The notes below the pieces were generated by a model, which did not search any database, had not been told where the DNA came from, and saw nothing but the letters and a program-made list of their open reading frames with translations. A program made the position numbers and the translations under genes. 50,904 nt of DNA from RI-283 sp964487925 (GTDB lineage Bacteria; Pseudomonadota; Gammaproteobacteria; SZUA-140). The stretch is from positions 1 through 50,904 of the forward strand of contig CAZASZ010000008.1 in the NCBI GenBank assembly GCA_964487925.1, given 5' to 3'. Below, in pieces: positions 8,216 through 15,957 of the stretch; positions within the stretch are counted from its first letter, which is position 1; each line of letters starts with the position of its first letter.

Positions 8216-8710
8216 ATGACTCAGGCGCCAGGCCTCAATGAATCGGAGCCTTTGGCATCGCGTGTATCCATGACTCCCAGAACCCGACGCGTGCTCCAAG
8301 CCGTCCTGTACGAAGTGTTCGCCATTGCCTTCGTCGGCCCTGTGCTAAGCGTTGCATTCGACAAACCGGTTACCTCGACCATTGGTCTAGCATTCGTTCT
8401 GTCCAGTATTGCACTCGGATGGAACTATGTGTTCAACACAATCTTTGAGCGCTGGGAGGCGCATCAATCCGTACGCGGGCGGTCGCTTGCTAGGCGCTTG
8501 GTGCATGGCATGGGCTTTGAGGGAGGCCTCGCTGTCATACTGATTCCCGTCATGGCGTTCTGGCTAGATATCTCACCTCTGAACGCATTCCTAGCAAATC
8601 TTGGTCTCCTGGTATTCTTCTTCGTCTACGCCATCGCTTTCACATGGGCCTTCGATCGCATGTTTGACCTTCCGGAATCCGCCGCGAAACACGGTGGGCG
8701 TGATACGTAA
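8216..8710 (+). CDS. PACE-family multidrug efflux transporter
   Basis: A small inner-membrane protein of the proteobacterial antimicrobial compound efflux family (AceI-like), made of two tandem bacterial transmembrane pair domains. Four hydrophobic helices are visible, with the family motifs RTRRVLQAVLYEVFA, WNYVFNTIFERWE, the GFEGGLAVIL box and the FVYAIAFTWAFDRMF repeat. Members export cationic biocides such as chlorhexidine and polyamine-like compounds. An internal ATG at 8270 (MTPRTRRVL) matches the usual family start better than 8216; neither has a clear ribosome binding site. Confidence 0.85.
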   Translation: MTQAPGLNESEPLASRVSMTPRTRRVLQAVLYEVFAIAFVGPVLSVAFDKPVTSTIGLAFVLSSIALGWNYVFNTIFERWEAHQSVRGRSLARRLVHGMGFEGGLAVILIPVMAFWLDISPLNAFLANLGLLVFFFVYAIAFTWAFDRMFDLPESAAKHGGRDT

Positions 8711-8827
8711 TTGACACGACTGACACAAACCGTTACGACTAGCAGCAGCTTCCCCAAAGCTTGCCGTGAAGGAGCTAGGCTGAAGCTTATGCAATGAGGC
8801 AACCAACTAGCGAGGAAGGAGGGCGAA

Positions 8828-9115
8828 ATGGCAAACGAAGGTTATCACGAACCGATAAACGAACTCACCGATGAAACCCGGGACATGCACCGGGCAATTA
8901 CGTCTTTAATGGAGGAATTAGAGGCGGTGGATTGGTATAACCAAAGGGTTGATGCGTGCAAAGACCGTGAGTTAAGGGCGATATTGGCCCATAACCGGGA
9001 CGAGGAAAAAGAGCATGCGGCGATGGTGCTGGAATGGATTCGTCGTAAAGATCCGGCTTTTGATAAGGAATTGAAGGACTATTTGTTTACTGACAAGCCG
9101 ATCGCTCACGAGTAA
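8828..9115 (+). CDS. Encapsulin-type ferritin (EncFtn-like), without cargo tail
   Basis: A 95-residue protein closely matching the encapsulated ferritin of Rhodospirillum rubrum: HRAITSLMEELEAVDWYNQR and ILAHNRDEEKEHAAMVLEW. Metal and ferroxidase positions are preserved by alignment (Glu30, Trp36, Tyr37, Glu60, His63), so an annular decamer with inter-subunit ferroxidase centres is expected. The protein stops at FTDKPIAHE, right after the two-helix core, and lacks the Gly-rich C-terminal targeting peptide that directs EncFtn into encapsulin. No encapsulin gene is near. The ribosome binding site is strong (GGAAGGAGG). Confidence 0.85.
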   Translation: MANEGYHEPINELTDETRDMHRAITSLMEELEAVDWYNQRVDACKDRELRAILAHNRDEEKEHAAMVLEWIRRKDPAFDKELKDYLFTDKPIAHE

Positions 9116-9219
9116 GAAATTACTAGCAGCTTCCGATAACTGGTTTGCGGATCTTTTTCTTGAGGCGCCAACTTACCCTACGGCGTGGTACTGATCTCCG
9201 AAAACCCGTATACCGACTG

Positions 9220-9663
9220 TCATAGCTTTGCCAGAAACCGGTCGAGTTGATTGGCGAAATTCTGCCGGTCGCGTTGGTTTAGTGTGTTGGGACCGCCGGT
9301 CTGGATGCCACTGCTGCGTAGGGTTTCCATGAAATCCCGCATCGACAGCCGTTGGCGGATGTTGTCCAGGGTATAGAAGTCACCGCGTGGGTTGAGCGCA
9401 TGCCCACCTTTCTCGATCACATCAGCGGCTAGTGGGATGTCGGCCGTGATGACCAGATCACCCTTTTGTAGGCGTTTCACGATCTCCTTGTCGGCAACAT
9501 CAAAACCGGCCGAAACCCTTAACGAATTGATGAGTTGCGAGGGTGGCGTACTCAGCGGCTGGTTGGCCACCAATGTCATTGGCACTTGGACGCGCTCGGC
9601 CGCACGAAACAGAATTTCTTTGATGACACCGGGGCAGGCATCGGCGTCGACCCATATATGCAT
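9220..9663 (-). CDS. YaiI/YqxD family UPF0178 protein
   Basis: A 147-residue conserved protein of unknown function with a PIN-like fold. It opens with the family signature MHIWVDADACPGVIKE and contains DLVITADIPLAADVIEKG, NPRGDFYT and the C-terminal TGGPNTLNQRDRQNFANQLD. Acidic residues DxD near the N-terminus and TADIPLA are the conserved set. Length is normal and the gene stands alone. Confidence 0.93.
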   Translation of the reverse strand: MHIWVDADACPGVIKEILFRAAERVQVPMTLVANQPLSTPPSQLINSLRVSAGFDVADKEIVKRLQKGDLVITADIPLAADVIEKGGHALNPRGDFYTLDNIRQRLSMRDFMETLRSSGIQTGGPNTLNQRDRQNFANQLDRFLAKL

Positions 9664-9682
9664 CTGGCAAGACTCGGTGGCG

Positions 9683-9694
9683 AAATATCGGACT
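9683..9694 (+). repeat. 12-bp direct repeat / half-site left of the tyrosine recombinase
   Basis: AAATATCGGACT occurs here and again at 11178-11189, the right half of the palindrome upstream of the recombinase gene. The two copies bracket the recombinase in direct orientation, as expected of short attachment-site cores, but only the right copy has the opposing arm. Confidence 0.4.
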
Positions 9695-9852
9695 GATGAT
9701 AGTCACTAACGATGAGGCTTGCAAAAGGAACGATATAAGCATAGGGCAGCGGCGCATGCTACCAGGTATGGGTGTCTGGTCATATAGAGGCTCAAAGTTT
9801 TATAGATTCTTATAACACATTGTAATATCTGTAGATAGTTGTGATATTTTTG

Positions 9853-11106
9853 TCACAGATCCTTAACTTGCTTGCGCTTACCTGAAGCATGTCGCTCCCT
9901 GAGATCACTCTCAATGTACCGGTCTGTTGTGGCCATACTTGCATGGCCCGCATCGTCACGAACATGCTCGCGAGGACGAATTTTTACGTCTTCTGATATC
10001 CCTGTATGGCGTAACCAGTGTACTGTTGCCGCCTTGAGGTCCGCTGCATCCTCTTCCAAGCCATCGTGTTTCATGCGCTCATAAGCGCGATCGAAACAAT
10101 CTTGAACCACTCTGCGAATATGCCTGGTGCTGGTGACCGGACCTTGACCCAGGCTCTTTGCTACTAGAGGGGTTTGCTCTGACGGCAGAGGCAAATCAGT
10201 GAGTCCCAGCCAACGGCGATATCGCTTTAAGGCTTCCAGCATCTCATCACATACTGTGACGGTTCTGTTCTTGTTACCTTTGCCAGTGACATAGAACCAC
10301 CAGTTCCCGTCCTGATCCTTGCGAAAATCACCCATGATTGGGGTTGAGCGTTCATTGGCGACAAGCTCGGAAATCCGGAGATACATGGCAAAAAGACAGT
10401 TCATGATGAACAATGTCCGCTCATGATGCTCAGGTGCATCTGCCGCCATCAGTTCGACGGTTTCCAGGACATAGTCCCACTGCAGGTTGCTAATCCGTCG
10501 GACTACCGCGCGTTGCTGATCTTTCTGAATGAACTTACTTTTCTGCCTGATAAGCGCAACAGGATTGGCATCAACGAGATTTTCCTGCATTAGATAGCTG
10601 TAAAGTGATGAAATTGCGGTAAAAGTAGCCTTCAGAGCTGCCTGAGAAAGCGTGAATCGTTTGATGTCTACTGTTTTACCCGAACGAAATTCACTCTTAG
10701 ATATGGATACGGAAAACGGGCGCCAGGCCTTATTCGCGACGCGTATGCCGTTCTTAGTGATAAAACGGGCCACGTTCTTGGTGCCGATCCAACTTTGGGG
10801 CGGTTTCATGCCGAATCGAATGAATTCCTCGATGTCCTCACGCTTCATCGTCATTATCGATCGGTTTTCAACGCGCCAAGCCCATTGCAACAATCGTTCG
10901 ATCTCACGTCTGTAGGCATTGAATGTTGCCGAGCTCCCGTTGTAGCTGTATAGAAACTTCAGGGCATATTCCAAATCCAAATCGGCGTTATCGACGATAA
11001 CGGTACCGAGATACGAACGTGCGGAGAACTCTTTGGTCCGAAAGGGATTCCCGATCTGATCGAGGCTATCGATAATGGGTTCAGGAGCGATTTGTTTGGT
11101 GGACAC
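9853..11106 (-). CDS. Tyrosine recombinase / site-specific integrase
   Basis: A 417-residue tyrosine recombinase. An N-terminal SAM-like core-binding domain (about 40-180) is followed by the catalytic domain with Arg244 (MYLRISELV), Lys276 (TGKGNK), His363 and Arg366 (HWLRHTGIS), His388 (GHASM) and the nucleophile Tyr397 (TTDRYIES). All catalytic residues are present, so it may be active. It is not XerC, XerD or IntI by motif. It is alone, with no other phage or conjugative genes, and is flanked by 12-bp direct repeats with a palindromic core-like site upstream. Confidence 0.88.
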   Translation of the reverse strand: MSTKQIAPEPIIDSLDQIGNPFRTKEFSARSYLGTVIVDNADLDLEYALKFLYSYNGSSATFNAYRREIERLLQWAWRVENRSIMTMKREDIEEFIRFGMKPPQSWIGTKNVARFITKNGIRVANKAWRPFSVSISKSEFRSGKTVDIKRFTLSQAALKATFTAISSLYSYLMQENLVDANPVALIRQKSKFIQKDQQRAVVRRISNLQWDYVLETVELMAADAPEHHERTLFIMNCLFAMYLRISELVANERSTPIMGDFRKDQDGNWWFYVTGKGNKNRTVTVCDEMLEALKRYRRWLGLTDLPLPSEQTPLVAKSLGQGPVTSTRHIRRVVQDCFDRAYERMKHDGLEEDAADLKAATVHWLRHTGISEDVKIRPREHVRDDAGHASMATTDRYIESDLRERHASGKRKQVKDL

Positions 11107-11163
11107 GTTTCATACCTAAGTAGCAACGGACCAATCTTAGAGATACTCAGCCTATATTGCAAT

Positions 11164-11189
11164 AGTCCGATATTCACAAATATCGGACT
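11164..11189. repeat. Palindromic core-like site upstream of the tyrosine recombinase
   Basis: AGTCCGATATT (11164-11174) and AATATCGGACT (11179-11189) form a perfect 11-bp inverted repeat with a 4-base loop. Read as 10-bp arms with a 6-base centre (TCACAA) it resembles a recombinase core site with two arms and a crossover spacer. The right arm recurs at 9683-9694 on the other side of the recombinase gene. A transcriptional role is also possible, as it lies about 58 bases upstream of the start codon. Confidence 0.5.
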
Positions 11190-11282
11190 TTACGAGCTTG
11201 CGATTCCGACCTACTCACTTTCCGAGCTAACGCGCGGGCGAGTATACTTACTTAATTCAGAGGGACATCTGGGGCCTGCCGA

Positions 11283-12887
11283 TCACGATCGCCACCACAC
11301 CACTAACCGGCCCATACCCGCACCCAATCTGTTACCGAAAAGGCATAATAGGCCCAGGCCCCCGATGAGCCACGGTAGCACGCCTGTCAGCGAGTAATAG
11401 ACGGAATGGGTATGAGACGGGACAACCGTCGCGGATTGAAAGGCCAGCTCATTCGGCCCAGCAGTGATCACGCCGGCCGCTGACACTACTGCACTCTGCC
11501 CCGAGTTGGCAACGCGAATCAACGGGATCCGGTACTCAACGGCCCGGAACATCGACAGGGCCAGTTGCGTTTGCTCACCTCGTGGAGACTCGAACCAGAC
11601 GTCATCGGCCTGATTGATCAGGACATTGCCACCCAGAGCTATGCCCTCTTTCGCTATCCACGGGAAAAACGCCTCATAACAGATCATGGGGATCAGGCCG
11701 ACCTGCCCATTCAGGTTGAACACCTGACTCGCCTTGCCGGGGAGATAATGCAAAGCTCCGGGGAAGAGTTGGCGCAATCCGGGCCAGATGTCCTCACCCG
11801 GGAGGTATTCGGCGAAGGGCAACAGACGACGCTTAGTGTATACCCCGGCCAAACCCGCAGGGGTCACAAACTCGGCGACATTATAATATCCAGCATCAGA
11901 TGCGGTGGCCTGCTCAGGCGGACTATTGAAGGCGGCAATCAGCAGAGGCACACCATGGCGGTCCAGCAAAGCGTCGAGGAGTTGCCGGTCATGAGGGTAG
12001 TGCGAGTATGAGATTGGCGGTGGAATCTCCGGCCAGATGATTACATCGAGTCCGGGTCTGGCCTTGATCAGTGCCTCGGTCGCCGCCACCATTTCCCCCG
12101 CCACCAACTCCCATTGCCGCCTGCTGCGCCGATTCGCAGACAGATGCCCCTGCACCCAACCTACCTTGAGTCGGGGGCGATCCGGACTACGGTCCTGCAT
12201 CTGGATCTGATCCATTCGCCAACCCCCATACACCAACAGCAGGACAGGCAACAGACTGGCCAGAAGCAAGGGCTTAGCGACACTGTTCGATTGTTCAGTG
12301 GCCCACCAGCGCATCACACCCGTAACCAGGAGGAATGCAAACCAGTACATGATGAACAACAACAACGATTGACCACCGAGGTCGGCCACCTGGATGACCC
12401 GCGGATAGAGGTACTGGCTGTGGGCGATATTACCGGGCAGGATCTGGGGCATCAAGGCACCTGCCGCCGTCCATAACACTGCGGCCTTGAAGGCCCCGTA
12501 CCGACCGATAGACCAGCCCAGTCGGCTGTAGATTACTCCGACCACACCATAGGCAAGGGCCTGAAACAGACAGAAAAAGAAATACAGCGCCAGAACGACA
12601 TTGATCCGCATCCCGGTGATCTCGACAAGGCCCGGGACGAGCCACCAGGTGGTCAGCAGCCAGACCGAGAGCCAAGCGCTCGTGGTCAAGGCAAAAGCTT
12701 CGCGGGCACTGCGGCCATGCAGGATCAATCCCAGCGGGACCAGTGCCAACCAGGCCAGCCAAGGGGCATCTCCACCGGGAAAGGAAAACCAGATCAAGCT
12801 GGCTGTGGCGCTTATACCGGCGAGATCAAACAGGCTCCGGCGATAGCTTGCGACAGGAGAAATGCCTACCTTCTCGACGCTAGCCAA
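11283..12887 (-). CDS. Apolipoprotein N-acyltransferase-like protein in an exosortase operon
   Basis: A 534-residue integral membrane protein of the Lnt family. The N-terminal half has seven or so hydrophobic helices (residues 20-220). The nitrilase-like periplasmic domain carries the catalytic triad Glu287 (IIWPEIP), Lys352 (VYTKRRLLPFAEYLP) and Cys403 (MICYEAFFP), and a last helix follows at about 500-520. Housekeeping Lnt acylates lipoproteins. This copy overlaps the 62-residue sorting substrate gene by 22 bases and follows an exosortase, so it is probably a dedicated accessory acyltransferase. It could still be the only Lnt of the genome. It is named by family, not by the symbol lnt, for that reason. 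Confidence 0.88.
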   Translation of the reverse strand: MASVEKVGISPVASYRRSLFDLAGISATASLIWFSFPGGDAPWLAWLALVPLGLILHGRSAREAFALTTSAWLSVWLLTTWWLVPGLVEITGMRINVVLALYFFFCLFQALAYGVVGVIYSRLGWSIGRYGAFKAAVLWTAAGALMPQILPGNIAHSQYLYPRVIQVADLGGQSLLLFIMYWFAFLLVTGVMRWWATEQSNSVAKPLLLASLLPVLLLVYGGWRMDQIQMQDRSPDRPRLKVGWVQGHLSANRRSRRQWELVAGEMVAATEALIKARPGLDVIIWPEIPPPISYSHYPHDRQLLDALLDRHGVPLLIAAFNSPPEQATASDAGYYNVAEFVTPAGLAGVYTKRRLLPFAEYLPGEDIWPGLRQLFPGALHYLPGKASQVFNLNGQVGLIPMICYEAFFPWIAKEGIALGGNVLINQADDVWFESPRGEQTQLALSMFRAVEYRIPLIRVANSGQSAVVSAAGVITAGPNELAFQSATVVPSHTHSVYYSLTGVLPWLIGGLGLLCLFGNRLGAGMGRLVVWWRS

Positions 12888-13054
12888 GCACCAGCGGCCC
12901 CGATGAGGAGGATGGATAACTGGGGGTAACTATCCAGAGGTACGCTCGCACCGCCACCGCCACCGCCACCGCCACCGCCACCAGCAAAACTCACGGCCGT
13001 ATACAGCGCCAAAAATAGCACCGGACAAAGAAATCGAATAACTCTATTCCGCAT
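12866..13054 (-). CDS. 62-residue polyglycine sorting substrate with CTERM-like tail
   Basis: A tiny exported protein made of three parts: a signal peptide (residues 1-24, ending VSFA), a run of 11 glycines with ASVPLDS, and a C-terminal sorting-type tail (YPQLSILLIGAAGAWLA helix ending SRR). The short VP-motif, hydrophobic helix and basic end are the tripartite layout of exosortase substrates. It overlaps the exosortase stop by 11 bases and the acyltransferase start by 22. After both cleavages only about 16 residues would remain. The VPLDS motif does not match any exosortase class I can name with certainty. Confidence 0.75.
   Translation of the reverse strand: MRNRVIRFLCPVLFLALYTAVSFAGGGGGGGGGGGASVPLDSYPQLSILLIGAAGAWLASRR
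12950..12982. repeat. Hexanucleotide tandem repeat (ACCGCC, 5.5 copies)
   Basis: The polyglycine run of the 62-residue protein is encoded by 5.5 copies of ACCGCC on the plus strand. Each slippage event would add or remove two glycines without changing frame, so the run length may vary between strains. Confidence 0.85.
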
Positions 13055-13601
13055 GACACGCCAGCTTATGAGTACCCTTCATCCACCAGGCAGACATGGC
13101 CAGGACGGCCATCATCAACACCATATTGGCCGCCTGCCATAGATACAAATGGTAAAATTCAAACACCTCGCGATCACCCAGCACCAGATAAAAGAGGTGG
13201 GCAATACGCACACAATTGAACAATTGCATACAGACCACGGCGGCAATCATGGCCAACAACCGCATGACGACCGGGGCCGGCAGGGCAGCAATGGCCGCCA
13301 TCATCCCTATCGTCAATGAGAGACCCGTGCAGGGCTCACCAACGATCACAAAACGGCCCACATCGACATGGATGAGGATATTGCCAGACAGCGTCCAGGG
13401 ACCCAGGATGAGACCATAGAGCTGGCCGGCACTCCAGGCGAGGAGATGCTCAACCTGCAGGATCAGGAAATCATGTTGTAATGCGGCCAGACGGAGTGCC
13501 TGCAATACACTGAATACCAGCACAAACTTCACGAAGTAACGCTTCACCGGACTGGCCACAGAGACATTATCACCAAAACTGGATTGTTCAGATCCTTTCA
13601 T
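13044..13601 (-). CDS. Exosortase (short, dedicated-type)
   Basis: A 185-residue polytopic membrane protease/transpeptidase of the exosortase/archaeosortase family. The catalytic set is present: Cys91 in VGEPCTGLSL, Arg132 in FNCVRIAHLF and His151 in EFYHLYLWQ. Four to five hydrophobic segments are visible. It lacks the EpsI-type C-terminal domain found in the large EPS-associated enzymes. It is the first gene of an overlapping operon with a single candidate substrate and an Lnt-like acyltransferase, which suggests a one-substrate system. No EPS biosynthesis genes are near. Confidence 0.85.
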   Translation of the reverse strand: MKGSEQSSFGDNVSVASPVKRYFVKFVLVFSVLQALRLAALQHDFLILQVEHLLAWSAGQLYGLILGPWTLSGNILIHVDVGRFVIVGEPCTGLSLTIGMMAAIAALPAPVVMRLLAMIAAVVCMQLFNCVRIAHLFYLVLGDREVFEFYHLYLWQAANMVLMMAVLAMSAWWMKGTHKLACHAE

Positions 13602-13692
13602 ACCACATAGCCGATGAAATGGACGTGCCGCTCTGCAGAATCGCTGGCTGGCTCCCTTTTACTATCGGTTCACTAAAGCAAATATGTAGTGG

Positions 13693-14568
13693 TCAAGTGT
13701 TTCCGGACACTTTGTTAAGATCCTTTTCGTAATCCAGCGGTGTTTTGTAGCCCAGCGTTGAATGCAGACGCTGAGCATTGTAATACACCGCCACGTATTC
13801 CCGGACATCGGCAATCGCTTCCTGCCGGGTCCGGTACAAGCGATCACCGGTCCATTCCCGCTTCAAGCTGCTGAAGAACCGTTCCACCGGGGCATTATCC
13901 CAGCAGTTGCCCTTGCGGCTCATACTGCAAACCATCCCATGCTGTGCCAGCAGTTTCTGATAGGCACGGCTGGCATACTGACTGCCACGGTCCGAATGAT
14001 GAATCAAACCGGGCGGTGGCTGCCTGAGATTGATCGCCATCAGCAACGCGCGGATCACCAGAGCTTTCTTCATGCGCCGATCCATCGCCCAGCCCACCAC
14101 CCGGCGTGAATACAGGTCAATGACCACTGCCAGGTACATCCAGCCTTCCTGCGTCCACAGATACGTGATATCCGTACCCCAGGCTTGATTGGGGGCCGTC
14201 GGATTGAACTGGCGATTCAGCACGTTCTCTGCCACAGGCAGATTGTGCTTGCTGTCGGTCGTCGCCTTGTATTTGCGCTTCTGCTTGGCCTTCAGCTTCA
14301 AGGCTTTCATCAATCGCCGCGTTCGGTCACGGCCAATCACAAAACCTTCCTCACGCAGCTTGCGCGCCAGGGTGCGGCTGCCCAGACTGTCCCGGGAGGC
14401 CTTGAACAACGCCTTCATGCGTTGCCGCAAGGCAAACTCCTCCGGCCCAATGACCTTGCTGGGCCGGTCCCGCCAGTCGTAGTAAGCACTGCGCTGCACG
14501 CCCAACATCCGACACAACAGATTTACCGGATAACCCATCGCGTGTTCCCGAATGAAGCCGTACTTCAC
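13693..14568 (-). CDS. IS3-family transposase OrfB (DDE integrase domain)
   Basis: The 291-residue catalytic half of the transposase. It has an HTH_21-like segment (about 45-95) and an rve integrase core with the DDE residues in WGTDITYL, IHHSDRGSQY and NAPVERFFSSLKREW, ending HSTLGYKTPLDYE. The GTG start overlaps the orfA stop and the frame is -1 relative to orfA, so the full transposase is expected as an OrfAB fusion made by programmed frameshifting. Confidence 0.95.
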   Translation of the reverse strand: MKYGFIREHAMGYPVNLLCRMLGVQRSAYYDWRDRPSKVIGPEEFALRQRMKALFKASRDSLGSRTLARKLREEGFVIGRDRTRRLMKALKLKAKQKRKYKATTDSKHNLPVAENVLNRQFNPTAPNQAWGTDITYLWTQEGWMYLAVVIDLYSRRVVGWAMDRRMKKALVIRALLMAINLRQPPPGLIHHSDRGSQYASRAYQKLLAQHGMVCSMSRKGNCWDNAPVERFFSSLKREWTGDRLYRTRQEAIADVREYVAVYYNAQRLHSTLGYKTPLDYEKDLNKVSGNT

Positions 14569-14858
14569 TTCATTTCCTTCGCGAAGTACGCACTGGCTTT
14601 TTTTAAAATGTCCTTTTCCATTCGCAGCATGCGGACTTCTTTCCGTAGCCGTTTCAGTTCCTCGCGCTCGTCCGTCGATAACAGAACACCGCTGGCCTCA
14701 TCCTCAAACTCCTGCCGCCAACGGCGTAGCAGGTTATCGTTGATCCCCAGACTTCGGGCTGCCTCCGACACTTTGTAACCCTGTTCGGTCACCAGTGCCA
14801 CCGCATCCCGTTTGAAGTCTTCTGTGTATTTCCGTCTTGTCTTCTTTTCTGTTGGCAT
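14565..14858 (-). CDS. IS3-family transposase OrfA (HTH and leucine zipper)
   Basis: A 97-residue protein with an N-terminal helix-turn-helix of the HTH_8/IS3 type (YTEDFKRDAVALVTEQ, SEAARSLGINDNLLRRWRQE) and a C-terminal leucine zipper (ELKRLRKEVRMLRMEKDIL). It recognises the element ends and multimerises. Its last codons contain the A7 frameshift site. Confidence 0.94.
   Translation of the reverse strand: MPTEKKTRRKYTEDFKRDAVALVTEQGYKVSEAARSLGINDNLLRRWRQEFEDEASGVLLSTDEREELKRLRKEVRMLRMEKDILKKASAYFAKEMK
14598..14604 (-). promoter_or_regulatory. Programmed -1 frameshift site of the IS3 element (A7)
   Basis: A run of seven A on the minus strand, within codons TTA AAA AAA GCC near the orfA end, lies upstream of the overlap. 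A slip of -1 here joins orfA to orfB, matching the relation of the two frames and the mechanism known for IS3 elements. Confidence 0.7.
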
Positions 14859-14950
14859 CGTTCACCTCGTTAGGGCATTTTACAACCTTAACTCGGTGTC
14901 CGGATGAATCAGACCACATCAATATTTAGCGGCGGAAATGAGATTGTAAA

Positions 14951-15040
14951 TTAATTTGGTGCAGCTGCTGTTTTCGCTACAGATTCCAGCTCTTTCAACA
15001 GAGAGGTGAATGCCTCGCCACTCTTGGCAACTCTATTTTC
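14951..15040 (-). pseudogene. 3' end of an unidentified gene
   Basis: About 30 codons remain (LENRVAKSGEAFTSLLKELE, then SVAKTAAAPN and TAA), with a stop codon directly upstream in frame. The amphipathic, Ala/Lys-rich composition is like the C-terminus of a phasin or other helical granule-binding protein, but the fragment is too short for assignment. The left flank of the IS does not continue it. Confidence 0.3.
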
Positions 15041-15294
15041 TAATCACTCTATATGACCAGATACCCTTTATACGGGCCATGGCTAATGGCCTCGACGGTG
15101 TCGAGCACGAGCGGCCGTTTGGCGATCGGGCGCTCCCAGTCGATTTCGACGGATGTGATCGGATAGGCGACCGCCGGGCGTTCCGGTGGCGCGAACAGAG
15201 ACGTTTTCCGCGAGGTGGCGGGAAAAGCGCCGTTTTCAGAGACATATTGCACCATTTCACGCAGCCTTTCGGTTCAATATGGCCCCATTTATAC

Positions 15295-15347
15295 GCCCGC
15301 TCTACCCGCCCGTAAAGGCCCCGATTCGAAGCGGGCTAAAGCGGGCG
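15295..15347. repeat. GC-rich palindrome, REP-like
   Basis: CGCCCGCT (15295-15302) pairs with AGCGGGCG (15340-15347), with a nested CCCGC/GCGGG pair inside, giving a long GC-rich hairpin. The outer flanks (ATTTATA on one side, GTGTCCCC on the other) resemble ends of small REP-type or MITE-like elements. It encodes nothing. Confidence 0.4.
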
Positions 15348-15819
15348 TGTCCCCTGCCAAGTTAATGGTGCAAAAAGAGTAAGAATACAGAATGACGCCA
15401 AAGGACCTTGCGGTCAGCAAGCGCAACTTCATCGTAAGGGTAGATCGAAAAGGAATGCGGGTGGGTCTACGGAATATCCACCAACGTGACCACGTAATCT
15501 ATTAAGTTATGACCGGGTATTTTCGGATACTTGACCGCCGCTTACGGCCAGGAGCGGTCATACACAATCCGCCATGCAGTGTCGCACTTACCATCCGTTA
15601 ACGGCATAGCATTGCGTATGGACTCATCTGACATAGAACCTCCCGCCAATGTCACACGTAAGTTCGAACATTACCCCTATCCCGATGAAGAGCAAATTGG
15701 GGCATACCGCCTATCCTTGTCAAGAGAATTACGATTGCATTCTCGCCGGAATCATAGGTAGGATAACCCTTCTTTTCCTCCGCTGAAATCATCACCTTGC
15801 TGACGTCCACACCATCGAC

Positions 15820-15887
15820 CTGCGGCGCGCGGGGCTTTGGCCTCTACCACATGGTGACCGGGCTCGCCGCCCTGCCCGGCGCCATCC
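15820..15887 (+). pseudogene. Fragment resembling an MFS transporter
   Basis: One frame reads RGFGLYHMVTGLAALPGAI, which matches the loop and helix near the C-terminus of major facilitator transporters (AFGLYHxVTGLAALPA). Nothing on either side continues the protein in any frame. The assignment rests on about 18 residues and is tentative. Confidence 0.3.
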
Positions 15888-15957
15888 GAATACTCAGATC
15901 CACTGTACAGGCCGTCCAACTGCGGATTCTAGGATCATTCATCCTCACGGGTCGGTA

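Larger units (their letters stand above)
13685..14921 (-). mobile_element. IS3-family insertion sequence, complete
   Basis: A 1237-bp element with imperfect terminal inverted repeats of about 35 bp (starting TGTAGTGGTC at the left end and TGATGTGGTC, as reverse complement, at the right; both contain TCCGGACAC and GTTAAG). It is flanked by a 3-bp direct repeat ATA (13682-13684 and 14922-14924), the target duplication expected of IS3. It carries overlapping orfA and orfB in the minus direction with an intact DDE triad. It therefore appears recent and potentially active. It landed between the exosortase promoter side and a stretch of gene debris. Confidence 0.92.
14922..15957. other. About 1 kb of degraded DNA without an intact gene
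   Basis: Between the IS3 element and ppk2 no complete, recognisable gene is found. The stretch holds a 3' gene remnant (14951-15040), an unassigned minus-strand frame of 68 codons (15049-15255) with no ribosome binding site, a palindromic repeat (15295-15347), a short plus-strand frame of 37 codons from 15392, a plus-strand frame of 76 codons at 15531-15761 with no known domain, and an MFS-like fragment (15820-15887). The pattern is that of old insertions and deletions. Confidence 0.6.

Noticed and set aside
8738..9134. CTAGCAGCTTCC-like strings on both sides of the EncFtn gene
   Set aside because: The copies differ by three bases and are too short to be a convincing flanking repeat.
15049..15255. 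A 68-codon minus-strand frame as a real gene
   Set aside because: No ribosome binding site and no recognisable motif, and it lies in a stretch of debris.
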